Positions 9,282 through 17,677 of a stretch of 64,000 nucleotides of DNA are shown here, piece after piece. Source of the stretch: Nitrosomonadales bacterium (GTDB lineage Bacteria; Pseudomonadota; Gammaproteobacteria; Burkholderiales; Gallionellaceae); contig JACOUM010000004.1 in assembly GCA_016177795.1 (NCBI GenBank), positions 1-64,000 on the forward strand, written 5' to 3'. The notes below the pieces were generated by a model. It did not search any database, was not told where the DNA came from, and saw only the letters and a list, made by a program, of their open reading frames with translations. A program made the position numbers and the translations under genes. How positions within the stretch are numbered: the first letter of the stretch is position 1; each line of letters opens with the position of its first letter.

Positions 9282-10145
9282 TTACTCCAGGTTCTGAATT
9301 TGTTCGCGCATCTGCTCGATGAGTATCTTCATTTCCATCGCGCTGCGCGACACTTCCGCATCCACTGACTTGGAGCCGAGCGTATTGGCCTCGCGGTTCA
9401 ATTCCTGCATCAGGAAGTCCAACCGTTTACCCACCGCGCCGCCCTGCGCAAGAACACGGCGCATTTCGGCAAGGTGGCTGGCCAGTCGCGACAGCTCCTC
9501 GTCCACATCGATTTTGCTGGCAAACAGCGTGATTTCCTGGCGAACACGTTCGTCTTCAGCATTCTGCATCGCCTCGCGCAAACGCGTAATGAGCTTTTGT
9601 TCGTATGCGGCAATTGCGGCAGGAACATGCGGCATCACGCCATTGCGCAGTGCCTCAATCTTCTCCACGCGCTGCAACAGAAACTCCTTGAGTTTTTCGC
9701 CTTCCCTCGCGCGCGAAGCGGAGAATTCCTGCAGCACATCCTGCAGCAAGCCGAGCAATGCGGCGCGCAATTCGTCCACCGAGGCGGCCTGCGTTTCCAG
9801 CACGCCGTTCCAGCGCAACACATCGGCCACGCCCAGGCTGCGCGCATCGGCCAGTACGGCCTGCACTTCCCTGTTCCAGACGACAAGTTGCTGCAGCAAG
9901 TCGCGATTCAGCACTGCCCCGCCTTGCCCGCTGTGCACCGCATAGTTGATGCGGCACTCCACCTTGCCGCGCTGCAATTGTGCAGCAATCGCTTCGCGCA
10001 GCGCGCCTTCAAGGCTGCGCAGTTCATCCGGCATACGCAACTGGATATCCAGATAGCGATGATTGACGGCACGCAGCTCCAGGGTAAGCGAACCGCTGTC
10101 GAGTTCCGTACTGGCGGTGGCATAGCCGGTCATACTTAGAATCAT
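9282..10145 (-). CDS. yicC: YicC family endoribonuclease
   Basis: The YicC/YloC family has been reported to be a single-strand endoribonuclease involved in stress-linked RNA turnover. The product starting at ATG 10145 (MILSMTGYATA) has 287 residues, matching the family. Landmarks are the N-terminal SMTGYA, EVRAVNHRYLDI-like ELRAVNHRYLDIQ, the region DVDEELSRLASHL, and the conserved C-terminus GKRLDFLMQELNREANTLGSKS. An upstream in-frame extension exists but would overlap the divergent PP2C gene and breaks homology. It is the first gene of the gmk-rpoZ-spoT operon. Confidence 0.93.
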   Translation of the reverse strand: MILSMTGYATASTELDSGSLTLELRAVNHRYLDIQLRMPDELRSLEGALREAIAAQLQRGKVECRINYAVHSGQGGAVLNRDLLQQLVVWNREVQAVLADARSLGVADVLRWNGVLETQAASVDELRAALLGLLQDVLQEFSASRAREGEKLKEFLLQRVEKIEALRNGVMPHVPAAIAAYEQKLITRLREAMQNAEDERVRQEITLFASKIDVDEELSRLASHLAEMRRVLAQGGAVGKRLDFLMQELNREANTLGSKSVDAEVSRSAMEMKILIEQMREQIQNLE

Positions 10146-10206
10146 GGTAATTGCGTCCGAATAAAAGGCTGTGCTGATGTGGCGCATTATATTACGATTA
10201 CGCACC

Positions 10207-11004
10207 ATGAATTTCTCGATACACCAGGTCAGCCATATCGGCGATCGCAAATATAACCAGGACCGTGTCGCATATGCCTACAGCAATGATACGTTGCTGC
10301 TGGTGCTGGCCGACGGCATGGGCGGGCACCTGCACGGGGAGGTTGCGGCCAGCTCGGCCATCGATACCTTTGTCGAGTCATTTGGCCAATATATGCAGTC
10401 ACCGCCCGCGGATCCGCAGGCATTCCTGGCTGACACCATGCGCCGCGCGCATGAACGCATCATGAGGTTTCCGCACGGTACGGAAATCGGTTTTCCGGGA
10501 ACGACCTGCATCGCCGCCCTGATACAAAACGGCAAGATGTATTGGGGGCACGCCGGGGATTCACGCCTTTATGTGCTGCGCGACAGTGCGGTGTTATTCA
10601 AAACGCGCGATCATTCGATGGTGCGCCAGTGGGTCGAATGGGGCATGATTTCCGCGGAAGAGGCGCGCACCCACCCGCAACGCAACCAGATCACCAATTG
10701 CCTCGGCGGCGGTGACGATGACGCGTTTCACATGGAGCCCGGCGAAACCGTCACCCTGCAATCCGGCGATGTCATATTGCTGGGCAGTGACGGCCTGTGG
10801 GGGCCGTTCAGCGACCAGGAACTGGCCGAAGCGTTTGCCGCCTCAAGACCTGTCGCCGATGCGCTGGACAACCTGATTGTGCGCGCACTGGATCGCGAAA
10901 AAGGACATTCCGATAATGTCACCGGCCTGGCAGTGCGCTGGGGCAGCGGCGAAACCGCGCACAAATCCACCGAGCCGGTCAGCTGCATTCTGGAAATCAA
11001 CTAG
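10207..11004 (+). CDS. PP2C-family serine/threonine protein phosphatase
   Basis: This 265-residue cytoplasmic protein carries the Mg/Mn-binding motifs of bacterial PP2C (Stp1-like) phosphatases in order: GDRKYNQDR, VLADGMGGH, GHAGDSRLYVL, LLGSDGLWG and HSDNVTGLAV. The acidic metal ligands are all present. The ATG at 10207 (MNFSIHQVSH) is preferred to an in-frame ATG 36 bases upstream. It is divergent from yicC, with 61 bases for both promoters, and leads towards rph. In related genomes a Ser/Thr kinase often lies nearby; none is visible here. Its target is unknown. Confidence 0.9.
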   Translation: MNFSIHQVSHIGDRKYNQDRVAYAYSNDTLLLVLADGMGGHLHGEVAASSAIDTFVESFGQYMQSPPADPQAFLADTMRRAHERIMRFPHGTEIGFPGTTCIAALIQNGKMYWGHAGDSRLYVLRDSAVLFKTRDHSMVRQWVEWGMISAEEARTHPQRNQITNCLGGGDDDAFHMEPGETVTLQSGDVILLGSDGLWGPFSDQELAEAFAASRPVADALDNLIVRALDREKGHSDNVTGLAVRWGSGETAHKSTEPVSCILEIN

Positions 11005-11008
11005 ATTC

Positions 11009-11103
11009 GTGAAGTGGGGAGTAGAACGGCACTTTGTGCCTCAGTGGCAAGTAGAAAACCCACTGACAACTTCCCACTTAACTACTGACTACTAACTACT
11101 TAC
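11009..11103. repeat. Dispersed repeat, family C (copy 1)
   Basis: The PP2C-rph gap holds GTGGGGAGTAGAACGGCACTTTGTGCCTCAGTGGC, written here in parts: GTGGGGAGTAG, then the palindrome GGCACTTTGTGCC, then CAGTGGCAAGTAG, and then CCCACTGACAACTTCCCAC. The same vocabulary (GTGGGGAGTGG, ACTGAGGC, GCACTTCGTGCC or its complement) recurs at 19358-19451 and 39103-39220. No coding function is apparent. Confidence 0.7.
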
Positions 11104-11115
11104 CAGGAATACGCC

Positions 11116-11832
11116 ATGCGCCCAAGCTCCAGAGCACCCAACCAGTTGCGTCAAATCCGCATCACCCGCCATTACACCAGGCACGCCGAGGGGTCGGTGC
11201 TGATCGAGTGCGGCGACACTAAAGTCATCTGCACCGCCAGCGTCGAGGAAAAGGTGCCGCCGCACAAAAAAGGCAGCGGCGAGGGCTGGGTCACGGCGGA
11301 ATACGGCATGCTGCCGCGCTCCACCAATGAACGCATGGCGCGCGAAGCGGCGAGGGGCAAACAATCCGGCCGCACCCAGGAAATCCAGCGCCTGATTGGC
11401 CGCAGCCTGCGCGCGGTAGTCGATCTTGGCAAACTTGGCGAACGCACCATCCAGATTGATTGCGACGTGATCCAGGCCGACGGCGGCACGCGTACCGCCA
11501 GCATCACCGGCGCGTTTGTCGCGCTGCACGATGCGATCACCGGTTTGACGGGCAAAAAACTGGTCAAGGAAAATCCGCTCAGGGATTTTATCGCAGCGAT
11601 CTCGGTCGGCATCTACGAAGGCGTGCCGATACTTGATCTGGATTACGCCGAGGACTCCGCCTGCGACACCGACATGAATGTAGTGATGCTGGGCAACGGC
11701 CACTTCGTCGAAGTGCAAGGCACGGCGGAAGGCCACCCCTTCACCCGCGCAGAAATGGATGAGCTGCTGGAACTGGCGAAGACCGGCATTGAGCAGCTGA
11801 TCGGGATGCAGCACGCGGCGCTGGCAGGATAA
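11116..11832 (+). CDS. rph: Ribonuclease PH
   Basis: RNase PH trims tRNA 3' ends by phosphorolysis. The 238-residue protein is full length and includes the N-terminal [30 protein letters not shown], the catalytic region [17 protein letters not shown] and [15 protein letters not shown], and [15 protein letters not shown] near the C-terminus. The phosphate-binding arginines sit in expected places. Unlike some E. coli K-12 alleles, the gene is intact. It sits between PP2C and rdgB, the latter a frequent partner. Confidence 0.97.
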   Translation: MRPSSRAPNQLRQIRITRHYTRHAEGSVLIECGDTKVICTASVEEKVPPHKKGSGEGWVTAEYGMLPRSTNERMAREAARGKQSGRTQEIQRLIGRSLRAVVDLGKLGERTIQIDCDVIQADGGTRTASITGAFVALHDAITGLTGKKLVKENPLRDFIAAISVGIYEGVPILDLDYAEDSACDTDMNVVMLGNGHFVEVQGTAEGHPFTRAEMDELLELAKTGIEQLIGMQHAALAG

Positions 11833-11847
11833 ATCTGGAAAAAATTA

Positions 11848-11967
11848 TCCACGAAAAGCACGAACAAACCCAAGTGAATAAAATGGCTTCTGAATATTTT
11901 TCGGCAGCTACAATGACAAGCCGGCACAATCATATATATCTTTCGAGAATTTCGTGTTTTTCGTGGA
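11848..11967. repeat. Dispersed inverted-repeat element, family A (copy 2)
   Basis: The left arm TCCACGAAAAGCACGAA (11848-11864) and right arm TTCGTGTTTTTCGTGGA (11951-11967) are 17-base reverse complements with one mismatch. They enclose about 85 AT-rich bases before rdgB. Length and arms match the copy at 2000-2123, although the interior differs. Confidence 0.8.
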
Positions 11968-11982
11968 CCGTCCGCTGATATT

Positions 11983-12579
11983 ATGATGAAAAAACTGGTC
12001 CTTGCCTCCAGCAATTCCGGCAAGCTGCGTGAATTTCAATTCCTGCTGCAACCGCTCGGCATCGAAGTGCTGACGCAGGCACAACTCGGCATCGATGAGG
12101 CCGAAGAGCCGCACCAGACCTTCATCGAAAATGCGCTCGCCAAGGCGCGCCATGCCAGCCGCCTGAGCGGCCTGCCTGCGCTGGCGGATGATTCCGGCAT
12201 TTGCGTCAGCGCGCTGGATGGCGCGCCCGGTGTGCAGTCCGCGCGCTATGCAGGAGATGACCCAAAGTCCGATCAGAGGAATAATGAGAAGCTGCTGCAG
12301 GTCATGCAGGGCGTAGCGGACCGCCGCGCGCATTACTACTGTGTGCTGGTATTGTTGCGCCATGCCGACGACCCGCAACCGCTGATTGCCGAAGGCGAAT
12401 GGCATGGCGAGATTGCCCTGCAACCCAGCGGGGACGGCGGCTTCGGTTACGACCCGTTGTTCTGGCTGGCAGAGTTTGGCAAGACCAGCGCGCAACTGAA
12501 ACGCGAACAGAAACACGCCATCAGTCATCGCGGCAAGGCATTGCGGGTATTGCTGGAGAAGCTGCAAACGTCACCTTAA
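11983..12579 (+). CDS. rdgB: dITP/XTP pyrophosphatase (RdgB/HAM1 family)
   Basis: RdgB hydrolyses non-canonical purine triphosphates (dITP, XTP) to monophosphates and keeps them out of DNA. The 198-residue product carries the family landmarks VLASSNSGKLREF at the N-terminus, ALADDSGICVSALDGAPGVQSARY, and GGFGYDPLFWL. A conserved lysine/histidine region (EQKHAISHRGKAL) ends the domain. Two consecutive ATG codons are possible at 11983 and 11986. It follows rph on the same strand, separated by the family A repeat. Confidence 0.96.
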   Translation: MMKKLVLASSNSGKLREFQFLLQPLGIEVLTQAQLGIDEAEEPHQTFIENALAKARHASRLSGLPALADDSGICVSALDGAPGVQSARYAGDDPKSDQRNNEKLLQVMQGVADRRAHYYCVLVLLRHADDPQPLIAEGEWHGEIALQPSGDGGFGYDPLFWLAEFGKTSAQLKREQKHAISHRGKALRVLLEKLQTSP

Positions 12580-12606
12580 CGTGAAACTCGCGCAGCGATT
12601 CGTTCG

Positions 12607-12645
12607 CTCCCTCGCCCGCTTGCGGGAGAGGGTTGGGGAGAGGGA
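12607..12645. repeat. Palindromic repeat, family E (copy 1)
   Basis: The unit CCCTCGCCCGCTTGCGGGAG followed by AGGGTTGGGGAGAGGG forms a hairpin with CCCGCTTGCGGG at its centre. A near-identical unit lies at 27195-27231. This type of palindrome is widespread in proteobacterial genomes. It lies between the convergent rdgB and the nuclease gene. Confidence 0.85.
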
Positions 12646-12650
12646 ACGGG

Positions 12651-12693
12651 CATGGCAAGTTTCATTATCAAGGATAGCAACTTGCCATACCCG
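12651..12693. repeat. Stem-loop between convergent rdgB and the nuclease gene
   Basis: ATGGCAAGTT (12652-12661) and AACTTGCCAT (12679-12688) are perfect 10-bp reverse complements with a 17-base loop. There is no clear T-run on either strand, so it is not a standard terminator, although it might help to end transcription or stabilise 3' ends. It directly follows the family E palindrome. Confidence 0.55.
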
Positions 12694-12723
12694 TTAGGCC
12701 GCCTGTTTTTCATCCCCGCCTTT

Positions 12724-13374
12724 TCACTGCGGGGCGCAAAGCGCCTCGCAGGGCACTCCGTCGCCATCGCCATCCATCGTCTCGACACCGCACTTTGCCA
12801 GGTAATGTCGTGCTTCTTCACACGAAGTCATTTCCGAACAGTGTGTTTTATCACCGCAGGCGGCGCCGTCAGGTGCGCCAATCGGGGAATGTTGTGGCAC
12901 AAAACCAGCGGGATGCTGCTTGCGCCATTGCGCCGGCGCAATGGCCTCGCCCGCCCATAATCCACGCATGGCTTGCTGCGCATCGCGCTGCAATGCCAGA
13001 ACCTCGTGGTTGTTATGGAAACGCGAATATTCCCACGCCATGCCGCGCCTGACCTGTTCGTGGTTCACGTTGATTTCGCCGATCGACACAGTTGCCACCA
13101 GCCGCCCGTAATCATCCACGGCACGACTCACCACGCCTATCTGTTTATCCATCACCAGGTCAGCCAGCGATTGCTGCGATGCGACACCATAAGGCTGGGC
13201 TTTTTCCGGCGCATCAATCCCGGCGAGCCGCACTTTCACCGGTTTCCCGCCGCGCAACACCAGCAAGGTATCGCCATCCAGCACGGCGATCACCTTGCCG
13301 GAGAAGTCTGCCGCTTGCGCGACACCGCCTATGAACAACAGGGCACAGGCAAGGCAACGCAAGCCATTGGTCAC
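12724..13374 (-). CDS. Secreted SNase-like thermonuclease with Excalibur calcium-binding tail
   Basis: This 216-residue protein has a signal peptide (cleavage near AQA-ADFSG) and a staphylococcal-nuclease-fold domain: VIAVLDGDTLLVL (metal and active-site Asp), VRLAGIDAPEKAQPYG, and GRLVATVSI. A C-terminal Excalibur motif contains DGDGDGVPCE and paired cysteines. It is probably a periplasmic or secreted nonspecific nuclease. The GTG at 13374 overlaps the pgpA stop (GTGA), which argues for this start. An ATG at 13404 would give a longer overlap and a less hydrophobic leader. Role unknown; nutrient scavenging from DNA/RNA is possible. Confidence 0.82.
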   Translation of the reverse strand: MTNGLRCLACALLFIGGVAQAADFSGKVIAVLDGDTLLVLRGGKPVKVRLAGIDAPEKAQPYGVASQQSLADLVMDKQIGVVSRAVDDYGRLVATVSIGEINVNHEQVRRGMAWEYSRFHNNHEVLALQRDAQQAMRGLWAGEAIAPAQWRKQHPAGFVPQHSPIGAPDGAACGDKTHCSEMTSCEEARHYLAKCGVETMDGDGDGVPCEALCAPQ

Positions 13375-13874
13375 GGCAATGCGCTCTTGATGACAGCCAG
13401 GCACAACAGGGTATAGCCGGCGGCGAGCAGGTCATCGAACATCACGCCCAGCCCGCCGTGCCAGTTAGTGTCGAAATAGCGGATCGGCTGCGGTTTGACG
13501 ATGTCGAAAAAGCGGAACAGCGTGAAGGCCAGCAGCGCCCAATCCAGACCGGGCGGCGTAAAGAACAGCACCAGCAGGAACGCCACGATCTCGTCCCACA
13601 CGATGCCGCTGTAATCCGCAACACCCAGTACCTTGCCGGTTTTATCGCATATCAATATGCCAAGGGCGAATGCCAGAACCAAAACGAGCAATACCCCCAA
13701 ATCGGTCAGACGGAGCGAGAGTGCCCAATACAAGGGAAAAGCAACCAGTGTACCGAACGTGCCGGGCGCCTTGCGCGCCAGACCGCTGCCGAAGCCGAAC
13801 GACAGCAGATGCGCCGGATGGCTCAGCAAAAATCGCCAGCCGGGCTTGACCAGCAATTCACCGGAAATGGTCAT
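13371..13874 (-). CDS. pgpA: Phosphatidylglycerophosphatase A
   Basis: PgpA removes the phosphate from phosphatidylglycerophosphate to make phosphatidylglycerol in the inner membrane. The 167-residue product has the family landmarks [22 protein letters not shown] near the N-terminus and [25 protein letters not shown], with acidic metal ligands. Several hydrophobic segments follow, then [13 protein letters not shown]-like [15 protein letters not shown]. The ATG at 13874 overlaps the end of thiL by 17 bases. The order thiL-pgpA after nusB is conserved in many proteobacteria. Confidence 0.94.
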   Translation of the reverse strand: MTISGELLVKPGWRFLLSHPAHLLSFGFGSGLARKAPGTFGTLVAFPLYWALSLRLTDLGVLLVLVLAFALGILICDKTGKVLGVADYSGIVWDEIVAFLLVLFFTPPGLDWALLAFTLFRFFDIVKPQPIRYFDTNWHGGLGVMFDDLLAAGYTLLCLAVIKSALP

Positions 13875-14823
13875 AACCGCGAGTCTCGACGTCGAGTGGA
13901 TTGCCTGCCGCATCGTGCACGATACAGCCTTGCCCCGCAACAATTTCACCGATGCGGGTCAGCGGCAGGTCGAGCCGTGCGGCAATCTTCGACAATTCCG
14001 CATGGCGCGCGACGGGAGCAGTGAAGCACAATTCGTAATCGTCGCCGCCGGACAGGATGCATTGCCTTGCCAGCGGCGACGACAGATGGCCATGCAAAGC
14101 CGGGGATGCCGGCAGCGCCGGAAAATAGAGCCGCGCGCCCAGTTGCGAGGCTTCCAATATATGCCCGAGATCGGCGAGCAGGCCGTCGGATATGTCGATG
14201 GCACTGCTGGCGATGCCGCGTAACGCCAGCCCCAGCGCCACGCGCGGTTGCGGTTGCCGGAGGGCTGGCGCACAGGCGGCAAATTCGGCAGCGGACAAGG
14301 CGATACGGCCTTGCAGATGCGCCAGCGCCAACGCTGCATCACCCAGGCAACCGGACACCCAGATTTCATCGCCGGCCTGCGCACCGCTGCGGCGCAACGC
14401 CTGTTGCGCAGGCACCTCGCCGAAGATGGTCACGCACAGGTTGAGCGGCCCGCGCGTGGTGTCGCCGCCGACCAGCTCCACGCCATGCTGTTGCGCCAGC
14501 GCGAAAAAACCCGCGCTGAATTGCGCCAGCCACGCTTCATCCGCCTCGGGCAGCGCGATCGCCAACACCGCCCAGCGCGGCGCGGCGCCCATCGCCGCCA
14601 TGTCGGACAAATTCACCGCCAGCGTCTTGTGTCCGAGCAGGAACGGGTCAGCACCGGACAGAAAGTGCGTGCCGCTTACCAGCATATCGCTGGATACCGC
14701 CAGCACATTGCCCTCACTCACCTGCAGCAGCGCGGCGTCGTCGCCCACGCCAAGCAACGCGCCCGGGGTGGCGCGGGTGAAGAAACGCCGGATGAGATCG
14801 AATTCCGATATGCTCACTTGCAA
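13858..14823 (-). CDS. thiL: Thiamine-monophosphate kinase
   Basis: ThiL phosphorylates thiamine monophosphate to the cofactor thiamine diphosphate. The 321-residue product has the usual domain order and motifs: [30 protein letters not shown] and [15 protein letters not shown] in the N-terminal half, then [13 protein letters not shown] and [16 protein letters not shown], which contain Mg- and ATP-binding aspartates. It follows a 225-base repeat-filled gap after nusB and overlaps pgpA. ThDP made here would also serve the ThDP enzyme at 27234-28937, although that link is only metabolic. Confidence 0.96.
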   Translation of the reverse strand: MQVSISEFDLIRRFFTRATPGALLGVGDDAALLQVSEGNVLAVSSDMLVSGTHFLSGADPFLLGHKTLAVNLSDMAAMGAAPRWAVLAIALPEADEAWLAQFSAGFFALAQQHGVELVGGDTTRGPLNLCVTIFGEVPAQQALRRSGAQAGDEIWVSGCLGDAALALAHLQGRIALSAAEFAACAPALRQPQPRVALGLALRGIASSAIDISDGLLADLGHILEASQLGARLYFPALPASPALHGHLSSPLARQCILSGGDDYELCFTAPVARHAELSKIAARLDLPLTRIGEIVAGQGCIVHDAAGNPLDVETRGYDHFR

Positions 14824-14838
14824 CTCCAGAAAAACCCG

Positions 14839-15033
14839 TTATCCACAGATTACGCAGATTACACAGATTAAAAAAACAAGAATACTCAGAATCGGCTCGG
14901 CGCTGAATATTCTTGTTTACTCTGGGCTTGTCAGGGGGCTGCCATACTGACCATTGCCCAACTGCTTTACCACGAAACTGGGTACGATTTCGAATCGGTT
15001 TTAATCTGTGTAATCTGCGTAATCTGCGGATAA
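14839..15033. repeat. MITE-like element with 35-base terminal inverted repeats, family B
   Basis: The left end (14839-14873) starts TTATCCACAGATTACGCAGA, and the right end (14999-15033) ends TCTGCGTAATCTGCGGATAA; the two are almost perfect reverse complements. Inside, AACAAGAATA and TATTCTTGTT form a second nested stem (about 14875-14917). It fills the gap between thiL and nusB and encodes no obvious protein. Only one full copy is in the window. Confidence 0.85.
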
Positions 15034-15048
15034 GGTGTTTTAGTTTTT

Positions 15049-15516
15049 TTATCTCGCACTAACCTCGACCGCGCGCACCTGCGGCGCGAGCTTGTCGAGG
15101 ACGCCGTTGACGTATTTGTGGCCGTCGGTACCGCCGAAGGTCTTGGCCAGTTCAACCGCTTCGTTGATGACAACTTTATAGGGTACTTCGAGATGTTGCG
15201 ACAATTCAAACGCGCCCAGCAGCAGCACGGAAAATTCCACCGGACTGAGTTCGGCCAGCGGCCGATCGAGACAGGGAGCGAGCAACGCTTCGAGGCCGGC
15301 GTGCTGACTCAAGGTGCCGCGCAACAGTTTGGAAAACAGCTCCTTGTCGTAACGGCCGAGATTTTTTTCGGCCAGAATCTGTTTTTCGATCTGCGCCTCT
15401 TCGCCTGCGGTGACGCGCCATTGATAAACCCCCTGCAAGGCCAGCTCGCGCGCGCGATGGCGCGGACTTTTATTCGTAGCCTTTCCGGGTTCACCGCTGG
15501 CTGCGACCTTGCTCAT
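15049..15516 (-). CDS. nusB: Transcription antitermination factor NusB
   Basis: NusB binds boxA RNA with NusE (S10) to prevent termination in rRNA operons. The 155-residue all-helical protein contains [15 protein letters not shown] at the N-terminus and [45 protein letters not shown], all strongly conserved. The start codon overlaps the ribH stop by 4 bases (ATGA), implying coupling. A 22-residue basic extension precedes the core. The ribH-nusB pairing is near universal in proteobacteria. Confidence 0.97.
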   Translation of the reverse strand: MSKVAASGEPGKATNKSPRHRARELALQGVYQWRVTAGEEAQIEKQILAEKNLGRYDKELFSKLLRGTLSQHAGLEALLAPCLDRPLAELSPVEFSVLLLGAFELSQHLEVPYKVVINEAVELAKTFGGTDGHKYVNGVLDKLAPQVRAVEVSAR

Positions 15517-15965
15517 GCCAGGCCTTTCAGCAGATTGGCCATCTCGATGGCCACCAGCGCGGCCTCACTGCCCTTGACATGCATGCGCTCAAGCGCCTGT
15601 TCGTCGGTGTCGGTGGTGAGAATCGCATTGGCCACCGGCACGCCGCAGGCCAATTGCACCTCGTTCACGCAACGCGCCGACTCGTTCGACACCACCTCGA
15701 AATGATAGGTGTCGCCGCGGATCACCGCGCCCAGCGCGATCAGCGCGTCAAACTTTTCGCTCTCCGCCATATGCAGCAGCGCCAGCGCAATCTCCAGAGC
15801 CCCCGGCACGGTGGCCAGCAGGATGTCGGCTTCGGCGACACCCTGTTGCACCAGCTGCGCGCGACACGCGCCAAGCAGGCCTTCGCACACCTCTGTATTG
15901 AAACGGCTTTGCACGATGCCGATGCGCAGGCCGCTGCCGTTGAGATTTTTTTCCAGCTCTTTCAT
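15513..15965 (-). CDS. ribH: 6,7-dimethyl-8-ribityllumazine synthase
   Basis: RibH condenses dihydroxybutanone phosphate with the ribitylaminouracil to give lumazine, the penultimate riboflavin step, as an icosahedral or decameric assembly. The 150-residue protein shows [49 protein letters not shown] (catalytic His in the YHF segment) and [16 protein letters not shown]. It lies 13 bases after ribB and overlaps nusB. Confidence 0.97.
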   Translation of the reverse strand: MKELEKNLNGSGLRIGIVQSRFNTEVCEGLLGACRAQLVQQGVAEADILLATVPGALEIALALLHMAESEKFDALIALGAVIRGDTYHFEVVSNESARCVNEVQLACGVPVANAILTTDTDEQALERMHVKGSEAALVAIEMANLLKGLA

Positions 15966-15978
15966 TGGGTCATTCCCT

Positions 15979-17073
15979 TTACTCGTGAGAGGCGTAACCG
16001 ACCACTTCCAGGCCGAAACCGGCCATGCTGGGCAGCTTGCGCGGCGTCGCCAGCAGGCGCATTTTGCCCACGCCGAGATCGCGCAGAATTTGCGCGCCGA
16101 TGCCGTAACTGCGCGGGTCCCAGCGCAACACCGGGTGGTCCTCCAATGTTGCGCAGGCGCGCGTCAGCAAATCCTGCGAAGTTTCTCCGTGGTGCATTAA
16201 CACCAGCACGCCGCATGGCGACTGGCTGATTTTTTTCAGCGCATCGTGCACGCTGGTCGAATGCGAGTAGTCAACCTGCTCGAGGAAATCCATCACCGAC
16301 AGCGGTTCGTGCACACGCACCAGAGTCTCGGCATCCGAACAAACCTCGCCCTTGCGCAGCGCCAGAATGGCACGCTGCGTGGTCTTGTCCAGATAAGTAA
16401 ACAGATCAAACGTGCCGTAAGCCGTCTGCACGCTGCGTTGCGCCACACGTTCGATCAGCTTCTCATTATGGCTGCGATATTCGATCAGGTCGGCAATCGT
16501 GCCGATCTTGAGCTGGTGCTGTTCGGCAAATTCAATCAGGTCCGGCAACCGCGCCATCTCGCCGTCATCCTTGAGAATTTCACAGATCACCGCTGCCGGC
16601 ATCAATCCGGCCAGCTGCGCCAGATCGCAGCCCGCCTCGGTGTGCCCGGCGCGCACCAGCACCCCGCCGTTCTGCGCCATCAGCGGGAAGATGTGGCCGG
16701 GTTGCACGATGTCGGACGGCCGTGCGTCCCGGTTGGCCGCCGCCTGGATGGTGCGCGCGCGGTCGGCCGCCGAGATGCCGGTGGTCACACCCGTCGCCGC
16801 CTCGATGGATAAAGTGAAATTGGTGCCGAGCGACAAACCGCTCTCGCGCACCATCAGCGGCAAATCGATCTGTTTGCAATGCGCCTCGGTCAACGTCAGG
16901 CAAATCAGGCCGCGGCCATGCTTGGCCATGAAGTTGATCTTCTCCGGCGTGACGAATTCGGCGGCGAACACCAGATCGCCTTCATTTTCGCGGTCCTCCT
17001 CGTCCATCAGTACGACCATGCGTCCGGCGCGAATCTCCGCGATGATGTCCTGTATTGGTGCAATGCCCGTCAT
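15979..17073 (-). CDS. ribB: 3,4-dihydroxy-2-butanone-4-phosphate synthase with degenerate GTP cyclohydrolase II domain (RibBX type)
   Basis: Residues about 1-200 form the DHBP synthase domain, with [28 protein letters not shown] and [18 protein letters not shown]; this makes the four-carbon unit of riboflavin from ribulose 5-phosphate. The C-terminal ~160 residues occupy the place of GTP cyclohydrolase II but lack its CX10CXC zinc site. The canonical VRVHSECLTGD is replaced by [11 protein letters not shown], and the catalytic YHRQEGR region reads MHHGETS. This is the RibBX arrangement, in which the C-terminal domain is not a working cyclohydrolase. A separate RibA would be needed elsewhere. 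It overlaps ribE by 4 bases. Confidence 0.92.
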   Translation of the reverse strand: MTGIAPIQDIIAEIRAGRMVVLMDEEDRENEGDLVFAAEFVTPEKINFMAKHGRGLICLTLTEAHCKQIDLPLMVRESGLSLGTNFTLSIEAATGVTTGISAADRARTIQAAANRDARPSDIVQPGHIFPLMAQNGGVLVRAGHTEAGCDLAQLAGLMPAAVICEILKDDGEMARLPDLIEFAEQHQLKIGTIADLIEYRSHNEKLIERVAQRSVQTAYGTFDLFTYLDKTTQRAILALRKGEVCSDAETLVRVHEPLSVMDFLEQVDYSHSTSVHDALKKISQSPCGVLVLMHHGETSQDLLTRACATLEDHPVLRWDPRSYGIGAQILRDLGVGKMRLLATPRKLPSMAGFGLEVVGYASHE

Positions 17074-17675
17074 ATCGTCTGCTCTTTCTCCGCCTGCAGC
17101 ATGCGCTCCACATAACGCGCAATCAAATCAATCTCCAGATTCACTTTAGCACCCGCTTTCAACTCATCCAGCGTCGTCACCTCCAGCGTATGCGGAATCA
17201 GGTTCACCTCGAACTCCGGACCCGCGACCTGGTTCACCGTCAGGCTCACGCCGTTGATGGTGATGGAACCCTTCACCGCGATGTATTTCGCCAGTTGCTG
17301 CGGCGCGCGCACCGCCAACTGCCAGCTTTCGCCGATGTCGTTGAACGCGACAACTTCACCCACACCGTCCACATGCCCGCTCACCAGGTGCCCGCCCAAC
17401 CTGTCCGACAGGCGCAGCGCCTTTTCCAGATTGACGTGACCGCCCTGCCGCTCCAGCCCGACGGTGCAATCCAGTGTCTCGCGCGACACGTCGACGGTAA
17501 ATTCATTGCCATTGAGTGCGACCACGGTGAGGCATACGCCATTGACCGCGATGCTGTCGCCGATTTGCACGTCGTCCATGCCGAGCGCCCCGGCTGCCAC
17601 ACTCAGACGCAGGCCGCCGTCGCGGTCTTCCGCGCGATTGATCAGGCCGATATTGGCAATAATTCCACTGAACAT
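17070..17675 (-). CDS. ribE: Riboflavin synthase (alpha chain)
   Basis: This enzyme dismutates two lumazines into riboflavin (it is called ribC in E. coli). The 201-residue protein consists of two similar beta-barrel repeats. The first begins MFSGIIANIGLINRAE and contains GDSIAVNGVCLTV and GGHLVSGHVDGVGEV; the second contains KGSITINGVSLTV and FEVNLIPHTLEVTTL. Lengths and both N-G-V-x-L-T-V motifs are normal. It begins 2 bases after the ribD stop and its end overlaps ribB, so the rib genes form one transcript. Confidence 0.97.
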   Translation of the reverse strand: MFSGIIANIGLINRAEDRDGGLRLSVAAGALGMDDVQIGDSIAVNGVCLTVVALNGNEFTVDVSRETLDCTVGLERQGGHVNLEKALRLSDRLGGHLVSGHVDGVGEVVAFNDIGESWQLAVRAPQQLAKYIAVKGSITINGVSLTVNQVAGPEFEVNLIPHTLEVTTLDELKAGAKVNLEIDLIARYVERMLQAEKEQTI

Positions 17676-17677
17676 GC

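Noticed and set aside
16000-16600. Active GTP cyclohydrolase II in the C-terminal half of the RibB protein
   Set aside because: The zinc cysteines and the catalytic region are missing, so a bifunctional RibBA call is not supported.
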